From an uncultured Clostridia bacterium (lineage in GTDB: Bacteria > Bacillota > Clostridia > HGM11514): a stretch of 6,786 nt of DNA. The notes under the pieces were generated by a model, which was given only the letters and a program-made list of their open reading frames with translations, ran no database searches and was not told the DNA's origin. The position numbers and the translations under genes are program-made. The stretch covers positions 1 through 6,786 of the forward strand of contig CAKSSZ010000082.1 of the NCBI GenBank assembly GCA_934489915.1. The letters are read 5' to 3'. Shown here piece by piece: positions 1 through 5,566 of this stretch (position 1 is its first letter; each line of letters opens with the position of its first letter).

Positions 1-13
1 AGACAGCTTATTT

Positions 14-42
14 ATTATATCACATCTTCCCGAGCTTGTCAA
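14..42 (-). promoter_or_regulatory. Consensus sigma-A promoter firing off the left edge
   Basis: Read on the minus strand, a perfect -35 TTGACA (37-42) is followed by a 17-nt spacer and a perfect -10 TATAAT (14-19). A TGA immediately before the -10 gives an extended -10 (TGn). The predicted start is near position 7, so the transcribed gene lies outside the window and cannot be named. The -35, spacer and -10 match the rnpB promoter at 24 of 29 positions, and all five differences are transitions. The match to consensus is seen directly; activity is inferred. Confidence 0.82.
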
Positions 43-104
43 TCCCCTTTTTCAACTTTTTTAAACTTTTTTTCAAGTCGTTGTTCCAGAGTTTGACTCC
101 CTCT

Positions 105-145
105 CAAAAGGTACTTTATAATAATACCATATCCTGTACCTTTTG
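105..145. repeat. 10-bp inverted repeat, operator-like
   Basis: CAAAAGGTAC (105-114) and GTACCTTTTG (136-145) are perfect inverted copies separated by 21 bp, with centres 31 bp apart, about three helical turns. The right arm overlaps the start of the -35 of the leftward promoter at 121-149, and the left arm covers its expected start point. This is where a dimeric repressor pair or a looped regulator would sit. No regulator gene is in the window, and the site cannot be assigned to a family from sequence alone. As RNA the arms could also form a stem, but the location favours a DNA site. Confidence 0.5.
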
Positions 146-149
146 TCAA
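121..149 (-). promoter_or_regulatory. Second leftward promoter, tandem to the edge promoter
   Basis: On the minus strand TTGACA (144-149) is followed by a 17-nt spacer and TATTAT (121-126), with TGG just before the -10 as an extended -10. Its predicted start is near 114, about 107 bp upstream of the start of the edge promoter, so both would serve the same unseen leftward transcript. The end of its spacer (GGATATG) matches the same part of the rnpB promoter spacer. It lies just beyond the rnpB terminator and inside the inverted repeat at 105-145, so it may be the regulated member of the pair. Activity is inferred. Confidence 0.62.
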
Positions 150-179
150 GCCTTTTTCAGAAAAACTTCTCATTTTTTT

Positions 180-216
180 AAAAACGCTGCAAAGTGAAAT
201 ACTTTGCAGCGTTTTT
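180..216 (-). terminator. rnpB intrinsic terminator
   Basis: A perfect 16-bp stem (180-195 with 201-216) encloses a 5-nt loop. The stem has a GC core (CGCTGC) and ends in AAAAA/TTTTT, so the minus-strand RNA finishes its hairpin with a run of five U. It starts only about 4 nt after the expected 3' end of RNase P RNA. The structure is symmetrical and also ends in T5 on the plus strand, so it could stop transcription from either side. Confidence 0.9.
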
Positions 217-220
217 GGTA

Positions 221-587
221 TGAGTAAGTCTGTAAGCCGAGTTCTGTATTAAACAGTCATCTATCTAGGCCGTATATTTCTACACGGCTCAAGCCACTTC
301 ACGGAATCAAATACGCCGGGCCGACGCGCATCCGTTGGACGCCTCCCGTATCAGTGTTGCACCAGGTGGGGTTTACATGGCCGAACGGTCTCCCGCCCGC
401 CGGTGAGCTCTTACCTCGCCTTTCCATCCTTGCTTGCAGCTTGAAACAAGCTGCGTCAGCGGTTTCTTTCTGTTGCACTATCCTTAGAGTCGCCTCCACC
501 GGGAGTTACCCGGCACCCTGCCCTATGGAGCTCGGACTTTCCTCATGTATGCCCAGCGGCATACCCGCGACTGTCTGGCTTACTCAC
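221..587 (-). ncRNA. rnpB: RNase P RNA, type A
   Basis: This is the catalytic RNA of ribonuclease P, which removes 5' leaders from pre-tRNAs together with the RnpA protein. The minus strand carries the conserved blocks in order: GAGGAAAGTCCG near the 5' end, CATAGGGCAGGGTGCC, GTGCAACAGAAAG, GTAAACCCCACCTGGTGCAA in the middle, and AGAACTCGGCTTACAG close to the 3' end (the P4-forming pair with the first block). GUGAGUAAG at the 5' end pairs with CUUACUCA at the 3' end as helix P1, which sets both limits to within a few bases. The length of about 367 nt and the block order fit the ancestral type A rather than the Bacillus type B. The promoter predicts a start at about 587, so there seems to be almost no 5' leader. 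Protein-like open frames across this stretch, on either strand, are by-products of the RNA gene. Confidence 0.96.
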
Positions 588-593
588 AGTTTT

Positions 594-622
594 ACTATAT
601 CATATCCTCTCGGGCTTGTCAA
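594..622 (-). promoter_or_regulatory. rnpB promoter
   Basis: On the minus strand TTGACA (617-622) is followed by a 17-nt spacer and TATAGT (594-599), with TGA before the -10 (extended -10). The expected start, near 587, coincides with the 5' strand of helix P1 of RNase P RNA. The -35 begins only 10 nt after the stop codon of the upstream cohesin-SLH gene, and no terminator fits between them. Confidence 0.9.
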
Positions 623-632
623 GCAAATTCCC

Positions 633-2138
633 TTATTTTTCGCTTTCCTGGCTCTTTTCCATATGAGTCAGATTGCAAATGATGACCGCAGCCTGTGCCC
701 GTGTGGCATTTTCAGCCGGGCCAAAGCGTCCGTCGCCCAAGCCGTTGATGATCCCGGCTTGCTGCATTGCATAAATCAAATCTTTTGCATAGCCTTCCAT
801 TTCTGTTTCGTCGGAAAATGTAATTTTTTCGCCCGTACTCGGCAGAACCAATCCTGCAATCCCTGCAACACGGTATGCCATGGCGGCCATTTCCTGACGG
901 GTAATCAGCGCATCGGGACGGAATGTATTATCTTCATATCCTGCGGTAATCCCCGCTTTTTTCGCACTTGCCACAGCGGAATAGTACCAATCCTGCTTGG
1001 AGACATCTTTAAAATCGCAGGATGCGTCCTTATCTAACAGATCAAATGCCCGAGCCAGTATTGCCGCAAACTGCGCGCGGGTCACTGCTTCCTCCGGTGC
1101 AAACAAGCCCTCGGATACGCCGCTGATCGCCCCTTTATTCGCAAGCTCTAAAATCTTGGCTGACGCCCAGGGTACCGTATCCAAATCAGTAAACAAAACC
1201 GTTTGACCTGGTTGGTCAGGTTGATCCGGCTCGGTGGGTTGTGTGGGTTGTGTGGGTTGTGTGGGTGTGGTCGGCTCATCTCCGGATGTATTTCCTTTCT
1301 CCTTCATCACCACAGTTAACAGGCTATAAAGACCCAGATTATTTTTGTATCCCTCTTCCACAATTAATTCCCCACGGAACATATAAGTACCTGCAACTGT
1401 CGGATCATACGAGGACATATATCCGCTCCACGTAATTCCCATATCCTTAACGGAACCGTCATCCAGCTTTACAGACACAGTTTTCGGCAATAAAGACATT
1501 ACATCCTCTGTGCCGTACGGAACGGTAATTGTTTCTAAGGGTAAGATCTGGCTGATCAGTGCGTCACCTTTTTCCCCGATGACCTGTGATACTGCCTCGC
1601 TGTCAAAGCTTGCTTTTTTCAACAGTTCACCCAAATACAGATCGGCGCCGTTGGGAGAATGCTCGGCATAAGCAGGAGCGGTGTTGCGGGCAGCCAGCTG
1701 CAAATTCATATTTCCCTGACCGATTACTTCAAAAGTAACGGTAAACAACTCCAGATTCCCGGAAGGAACCGCATAGCCTTCTTCCCGATAACCGTCCGGC
1801 GTCATACCGATGACGTACTGTACAATTCCCTTTTCAGGATTTGTCTCGGTAAAGACCTTTGTCATAATACCGCTATCTGCCAATTCCTTACTCATGCTCG
1901 GCTCTGCGGTGCATTTTAAAACAGTAGGGTTATAGTATATAGCCACGTCAGACGCATAATATTTTTTTGCGGTAATATTTTTTAAGCTTACCAAAACAGT
2001 TACCGTATCTCCTACTGCCGACGGGGTTGATAACAACTGAATCCCGATTGTTGCAAAATCCTCCTCTGCGCTCACCATTCCAACGCTCAAGGAAAAAACC
2101 ATAAGAAGACTGAGCAAAAGTGCAATTCCCTGTTTCAT
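633..2138 (-). CDS. Cohesin- and SLH-domain cell-surface anchor, 501 aa
   Basis: This is a secreted protein predicted to bind the cell wall non-covalently and display a cohesin. Residues 1-24 form a signal peptide (MKQG, hydrophobic core, VSA). A cohesin-like beta-sandwich follows at about 30-175 (GDTVTVLVSLKNITAKK, then a YYNPTVL strand and LFTVTFEV). A BIG_4-type Ig-like domain lies at about 198-280 (LLPKTVSVKLDDG, ITWSGY, AGTYMFRGEL). A Thr/Gln/Pro linker spans 285-312. Three SLH domains follow at about 315-358, 376-418 and 440-485, with motifs TRAQ, TRQE and TRAQ in place of the classical TRAE. In known families SLH trimers bind pyruvylated secondary wall polymers, and cohesins bind dockerins. 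The start at 2138 is chosen because GGAG lies 6 nt upstream and the signal peptide begins there. ATGs at 2150 and 2165 are in frame but have poorer ribosome sites. It parallels the larger paralogue at 2460-4964 in domain order. No enzyme domain is seen. No terminator is visible before the rnpB promoter. Confidence 0.9.
   Translation of the reverse strand: MKQGIALLLSLLMVFSLSVGMVSAEEDFATIGIQLLSTPSAVGDTVTVLVSLKNITAKKYYASDVAIYYNPTVLKCTAEPSMSKELADSGIMTKVFTETNPEKGIVQYVIGMTPDGYREEGYAVPSGNLELFTVTFEVIGQGNMNLQLAARNTAPAYAEHSPNGADLYLGELLKKASFDSEAVSQVIGEKGDALISQILPLETITVPYGTEDVMSLLPKTVSVKLDDGSVKDMGITWSGYMSSYDPTVAGTYMFRGELIVEEGYKNNLGLYSLLTVVMKEKGNTSGDEPTTPTQPTQPTQPTEPDQPDQPGQTVLFTDLDTVPWASAKILELANKGAISGVSEGLFAPEEAVTRAQFAAILARAFDLLDKDASCDFKDVSKQDWYYSAVASAKKAGITAGYEDNTFRPDALITRQEMAAMAYRVAGIAGLVLPSTGEKITFSDETEMEGYAKDLIYAMQQAGIINGLGDGRFGPAENATRAQAAVIICNLTHMEKSQESEK
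1234..1269 (-). repeat. 9-bp tandem repeat coding the TQP linker
   Basis: Three perfect copies of GTGGGTTGT (plus strand, 1234-1260) and a partial fourth encode the Thr-Gln-Pro repeats of the linker between the Ig-like domain and the SLH domains. The unit is a multiple of three, so copy-number changes by slippage would alter linker length without breaking the frame. The following DQP-type stretch (about 1201-1233) is a degenerate continuation. Confidence 0.8.
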
Positions 2139-2268
2139 TTTATTCTCCATTCTGCCGCCCTGCATCGGCTCTGATTATCATTTCAAGCTTCCCTCTTATC
2201 AGCAGGGTAAAAAATGATAAGAGATACGCCCTTGTGCGTTTCTTGACATGTGCAAAGAAAACTCGAAC
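2139..2268 (-). promoter_or_regulatory. Structured 5' leader of the 501-aa anchor gene
   Basis: If transcription starts after the TATAAT at 2275-2280, the leader is about 130 nt. It holds a perfect 9-bp stem, CTCTTATCA with TGATAAGAG (2215-2223 with 2193-2201), around a 13-nt loop. The loop contains CCCTGC (2202-2207), which is exactly complementary to GCAGGG (2158-2163), 10 nt upstream of the GGAG ribosome site (2145-2148). A loop-to-leader pseudoknot is therefore possible next to the initiation region. It matches no riboswitch class that I recognise. Pairings are read from sequence; a regulatory role is inference. Confidence 0.4.
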
Positions 2269-2274
2269 GGGCAA

Positions 2275-2317
2275 ATTATATTTACCGGAGGCAATCACAT
2301 GAGAAAAACGCTCATGT
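2275..2317 (-). promoter_or_regulatory. Candidate promoter with palindrome over the -35
   Basis: A perfect TATAAT lies at 2275-2280 on the minus strand, in the gap after the terminator of the upstream gene. At 17-nt spacing the -35 position reads CTCATG, a poor match, and there is no TGn extension. A 7-bp inverted repeat, ACATGAG and CTCATGT around a 7-nt spacer (2297-2317), covers exactly that weak -35. This would fit an activator site or an attenuating hairpin. Start-site data are lacking, so the promoter itself is tentative. Confidence 0.4.
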
Positions 2318-2334
2318 TAGCCGCCTTTTTCTAA

Positions 2335-2437
2335 AAAAGGGCTGTCACACATCAGAAGCACTTGTATCGGATTGCCCACCGCCGACATGACGGGGGCAAT
2401 CACCATACAATGAGGTTCTTAACGGGACAGCCCTTTT
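2335..2437 (-). terminator. Extended terminator hairpin after the 834-aa anchor gene
   Basis: The outer arms AAAAGGGCTGTC (2335-2346) and GACAGCCCTTTT (2426-2437) pair perfectly over 12 bp. On the minus strand the closing arm runs into six U (2333-2338), which makes an intrinsic terminator 22 nt after the stop codon at 2460. The 79 nt between the arms are also self-complementary in register: AGAA/TTCT (2354-2357 with 2416-2419), TTGTAT/ATACAA (2362-2367 with 2405-2410), and GATTGCCC/GGGCAATC (2370-2377 with 2394-2401). The result is one long interrupted hairpin. Ordinary terminators need only the outer stem. The GGGCTGTC ends resemble those of some mobile-element repeats, but no target duplication is evident. 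Confidence 0.85.
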
Positions 2438-2459
2438 ACCATTTTGTTTGAATTGCTAA

Positions 2460-4964
2460 TTATTTCAGCGCTTTCAGGTTATAGATGATTACAGCAGCCT
2501 GCGCTCTGTTTGCAGTTTCCTGCGGAGCGAAGCGACCGTCGCCCATACCGTTGATGATCTGAGCAGAAGCCAGAACCTGAACGGATTCCTGTGCATAACC
2601 GGAAATCTGTGCTGCATCGCTGAAGGATACAGAAGTCTTTGCCGGAACGGAAACATTTGCGGCAATTGCTGCGCGATGAGCCATTACAGCCATTTCCTCA
2701 CGGGTAATCCGTGCATTCGGGTTAAAGCTGCCGTCTTCATAACCGGAAACGATATTCAGCGCACTTGCAATCCGAACGGATTCATAGAACCATTCTCCGT
2801 TAGAAACATCGGTAAAGGTCTTGCCGGCTTCAGACGTGGTCAGGCTTAACGCTCTTACCAACAGGCTTGCAAATTCTGCTCTGGTTACATCGTCGCCCGG
2901 TGCATACAGAGTAGAAGTTTTACCGGAAATCACCTTTTCAGCAGCCAGCTTAGAAATCATACCGGCAGCCCATGCATAATCACCTAAGTCGGTGAATACG
3001 ATTTCAACACTATCATTTTTGCCGCCGCCAGCAACCTGTGCCAGCTTGGAAGGATCCATCGTTACAGTGATGAAGAACCATCCGGTTGCGCCGGTGCTAT
3101 CAGTTGCGGTAATGGTTACACTACCGGGAGCATTTGCAATGATCCGCCCTTCTTTGGTGATCATGGCGATACTGCTGTTGGTGGTAAACCAGGTAACGAT
3201 TTCAGAAGCGGTAACCTGGATTGCCTGACCGGTCAGCATACCCTTGGTCATACCGTTTACAGTCTGACCGTTCAAATAAATGCTAACAGATTGTGTATCA
3301 GGGGTAACACTACCTTCTACCGTAACTTTTGCAGTTACAGCAACCGTACCTACGGTACCGTTCAGGGTGTATGTACCCGCCTTGCTTGCTTTCAATGCTA
3401 AGGACGCTGCGTCCCAAACAACCTTTTCTTCGCCTTCGGTTCCATCCTCATAAACAACAGCTACCTTGGAAGGATACAGGGAAGTCAGTAAGGAGTTGCT
3501 TGCTTTTACCTTCTGATCTTCAAAGGTGTAGTTCACAGTCTTTACAACAGGATTTACCGCCTTAGAAATAATTACCTTAACAGTAACCGTGTTGTCCTCC
3601 ATCGTTACATTCTTCGGAAGCGTGATGGTTCCCTTGAATTCATAGGTACCTGCCTTCGTGCTGTCATAGCTAACACCGACCCAAGTTACGAAAGCTGCGA
3701 TCTTATCACTGTCAGCCTGCAGCGTAACAACCTTCGGCAAACGGGCGATTATGCCGGCTTCGTCCTTATCTGCAGCTTCATAAGCCACGGTCAAAGATGC
3801 GGGAACGCTTTCGTTAACCAGCGTTGCAACAACAGATGTTGCAGGCATTTTGCTGATTTCTACCGGGCAGCTTGCTTTCAAGCCCTTGGTATTTTCATAT
3901 TTGGTGCCCAGATTCAATTCACCTTCTGCGCTGGCAGCGCCTTCGGTGTATGTCCAGGTTACAGGCAGATCAACCTTGTTCCCGTTCTTCAAAGTAGCAG
4001 ATACGGTAGCGGGCAACAAAGATTTAATCTGATCTACGGTAGCTTCAGCCGGAACCAAAACGGAGGCTGCTGCTGCAACAGAGTCAATGTCCAGCTTCTT
4101 AACGGTTACTTTAGCGGTTGCTTTCAGATTCTTACTATTTGTAATTGTTTCGGAGGTTTTCAGAGTACCTTCAAAGGTATAATCCCCGGCAACGTCTCCT
4201 TTGTAGGAATCGCAAGCCCAAGTAATATCAATCTTACCGGTAGTAGCATCGTCAAAGGTAACGTCAGCCTTTGCAGGCAGCTGAGCAATGACATCTTCCA
4301 AGGAAGTACCAATTGCAACTTCATGATCGGCAATTGCTGCAACGGAGTCCATGTTTTGCTTTACAATACCGATCCGGATGGTATTGGTAACATCGGTAAC
4401 GGTAGCTTTTTCAGTCAAAGCAGAGCAATATGCTTTTACATCACCCATGTTAAAGCTTAAGCCGGTCACGCCTTCTCTTAATACTTTAAAACGAATCCCT
4501 ACCACATTATAACTGCCGGAAGAACAATCAACGCATGCGGTTGCATCGCTTACCAGTGCCAGGTTCTTACCCAGTGCATAAAACACTTCGCCGGCGGTGT
4601 TATCAATGGTAGAAGGCAGTACGGAGAAAAAGCCTTCTCCGGTTGCTTCACTATAGATATCCTTACAGGGAACTGTTCCCTGTCCAATCACTTTTGGGGT
4701 TGCACCCTTGCTATCAACCACCTGCAGAACAGTAGGGTCAAACTTCAGCGTGAACTGAATGCCCATCAATTTCTTTGCAGAAATATCTGTTAAATTCACA
4801 TTTGCAATAAACGTATCCCCTACCGTTAACCCGGCAGTATCTTTGTCTGCAACGATTTCAATGTTAGCAGTATCGGCAGCTGCGGCAACAGTGAAAGCGA
4901 AGCTCATGAAAGACAGCGCCATGGTCAAAATAAGTAGAAGTGAAATGCCTTTTTTGAGTTTCAT
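2460..4964 (-). CDS. Large cohesin-Ig-SLH cell-surface anchor, 834 aa
   Basis: This is a secreted wall-anchored protein displaying one cohesin on a stalk of Ig folds. A signal peptide covers residues 1 to about 29 (MKLKKG, hydrophobic core, AAAA). The cohesin-like domain spans about 33-200 (LTVGDTFIANVNLTDISAKK, FDPTVLQVV, VVGIRFKVL). Four BIG_4-type Ig repeats follow at about 206-290, 292-372, 376-468 and 473-550, each with an LLP/LYP-type strand, a VTW-type strand and usually an AGTY/F.GT ending. A BIG_2-like domain lies at about 555-636 (GRIIANAPGSVTITATD). Three SLH domains occupy about 657-700, 717-760 and 781-825, with motifs TRAE, TREE and NRAQ. Cysteines at 100, 144, 147 and 180 fall in the cohesin region, including a CVDC pair. 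GAGG 7 nt before the ATG supports the start. It lies 68 nt after the dockerin gene without a convincing promoter, so co-transcription is likely. By architecture it resembles anchoring scaffoldins, but ligand and specificity are unproven. Confidence 0.92.
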   Translation of the reverse strand: MKLKKGISLLLILTMALSFMSFAFTVAAAADTANIEIVADKDTAGLTVGDTFIANVNLTDISAKKLMGIQFTLKFDPTVLQVVDSKGATPKVIGQGTVPCKDIYSEATGEGFFSVLPSTIDNTAGEVFYALGKNLALVSDATACVDCSSGSYNVVGIRFKVLREGVTGLSFNMGDVKAYCSALTEKATVTDVTNTIRIGIVKQNMDSVAAIADHEVAIGTSLEDVIAQLPAKADVTFDDATTGKIDITWACDSYKGDVAGDYTFEGTLKTSETITNSKNLKATAKVTVKKLDIDSVAAAASVLVPAEATVDQIKSLLPATVSATLKNGNKVDLPVTWTYTEGAASAEGELNLGTKYENTKGLKASCPVEISKMPATSVVATLVNESVPASLTVAYEAADKDEAGIIARLPKVVTLQADSDKIAAFVTWVGVSYDSTKAGTYEFKGTITLPKNVTMEDNTVTVKVIISKAVNPVVKTVNYTFEDQKVKASNSLLTSLYPSKVAVVYEDGTEGEEKVVWDAASLALKASKAGTYTLNGTVGTVAVTAKVTVEGSVTPDTQSVSIYLNGQTVNGMTKGMLTGQAIQVTASEIVTWFTTNSSIAMITKEGRIIANAPGSVTITATDSTGATGWFFITVTMDPSKLAQVAGGGKNDSVEIVFTDLGDYAWAAGMISKLAAEKVISGKTSTLYAPGDDVTRAEFASLLVRALSLTTSEAGKTFTDVSNGEWFYESVRIASALNIVSGYEDGSFNPNARITREEMAVMAHRAAIAANVSVPAKTSVSFSDAAQISGYAQESVQVLASAQIINGMGDGRFAPQETANRAQAAVIIYNLKALK

Positions 4965-4995
4965 AATTAGTCCTCTCTTCTTTTTGAATTTTTAT

Positions 4996-5026
4996 GTTAA
5001 TCATTACTTAACGTAATTCCATTAAC
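4996..5026 (-). other. AT-rich intergenic hairpin between dockerin and anchor genes
   Basis: In the 68-nt gap, GTTAAT/ATTAAC (4996-5001 with 5021-5026) and ATTAC/GTAAT (5003-5007 with 5013-5017) nest around a 5-nt loop, with a small asymmetric internal bulge. No U run follows on the minus strand, so it is not a standard terminator. It sits about 20 nt before the GAGG of the 834-aa gene. It could trim or stabilise the mRNA or serve as an operator; with this AT content it may also be chance. Confidence 0.35.
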
Positions 5027-5032
5027 CAAAGA

Positions 5033-5566
5033 TTATTTTTTGAAGTAAGCCAAGACGAGGTTATAATCGTCGATGTCAACTCTGCCGTCGCCATTTGCGT
5101 CACCTTCCGAAGTGACCTTACCAAAGTTTTTCAAAACTGTATTATAGTCTTCCAGGTCAACAACGCCGTCGCCGGTTACATCGCCGGGCTTTGCAGATCC
5201 CAAGTTAATGGGTTGGCTGCTCACGGTTGCTACTTGGGTGCCACCTATGTAAGCCGTAAAACTGTCGCCTTTTTCAGCGCCAATCTTCATTGACACGGAA
5301 AAACTATTGTCAGCAGCGGTTGCCACCTGATCCAGATAGACGATATCGCCATCTGTCATACTGCTCAGAGACGCAGTGGATTTTAACACCACCACCGTAA
5401 CCTGCTGATTGGCTGCCGGTTCCTCTACCCGACCGGATAACGTCACTTCTCTGGTTGCGGCATCCGTCACCGGTGTATTCAAACTAATGCTTGCAGCAAA
5501 TACACCCATGGACAAAACCATAACCAGCGCTGTCGCCAGACAAATTGCCTTAAAAAGATGCTTCAT
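5033..5566 (-). CDS. Secreted dockerin protein with one Ig-like domain, 177 aa
   Basis: This is a small exported protein whose C-terminus is a type I-like dockerin, the calcium-folded module that binds cohesins. The signal peptide is residues 1 to about 24 (MKHLFK, hydrophobic core, VFA). A beta-rich, Ig-like domain of about 100 residues follows (VTLSGRVEEPAANQQVTVVV, then a DNSFSVSMKI strand); no catalytic motif is recognised in it. The dockerin covers about 126-177 with two 12-residue Ca loops, D129-D140 (DVTGDGVVDLED) and D156-D167 (DANGDGRVDIDD). Each is followed by Tyr-Asn and a short helix. Positions 10-11 of the loops, known specificity sites in type I dockerins, are Leu-Glu and Ile-Asp rather than Ser-Thr. 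The start at 5566 is preferred because AAGGAGG lies 7 nt upstream; the longer frame from 5605 would bury that site in coding sequence. A consensus promoter precedes it, and the cohesin anchor at 2460-4964 follows. Binding to the neighbouring cohesins is inferred from context. Confidence 0.9.
   Translation of the reverse strand: MKHLFKAICLATALVMVLSMGVFAASISLNTPVTDAATREVTLSGRVEEPAANQQVTVVVLKSTASLSSMTDGDIVYLDQVATAADNSFSVSMKIGAEKGDSFTAYIGGTQVATVSSQPINLGSAKPGDVTGDGVVDLEDYNTVLKNFGKVTSEGDANGDGRVDIDDYNLVLAYFKK

Noticed and set aside
299..499. Minus-strand 66-codon frame
   Set aside because: It lies wholly inside the RNase P RNA, whose conserved blocks explain the sequence.
354..1037. Plus-strand open frame of 227 codons
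   Set aside because: It runs antisense to the RNase P RNA gene and into the SLH coding region, has no ribosome site, and reads as low-quality Cys/Phe-rich protein typical of an opposite-strand shadow.
1234..1269. CRISPR-like or intergenic tandem repeats
   Set aside because: The 9-bp units are contiguous without spacers and code in frame for a Pro-rich linker.
2139..2165. Upstream ATGs at 2150 and 2165 for the 501-aa anchor
   Set aside because: They would add polar residues before the signal peptide and have weaker ribosome sites than the ATG at 2138; they are not excluded.
2158..2260. c-di-GMP-I (GEMM) riboswitch upstream of the 501-aa anchor gene
   Set aside because: The minus strand has ACGCACAAGGGC, which resembles the GEMM start, but the expected downstream GACGCAAAGCC and receptor helices are absent.
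2335..2437. Complete insertion sequence or transposase remnant
   Set aside because: Only 103 bp, no coding potential, no target-site duplication, and the position and U run are fully explained by a terminator.
4965..5032. Separate promoter for the 834-aa anchor
   Set aside because: Only TTGGTT with a poor -10-like TAATGA can be found; co-transcription from the dockerin promoter is the simpler reading.
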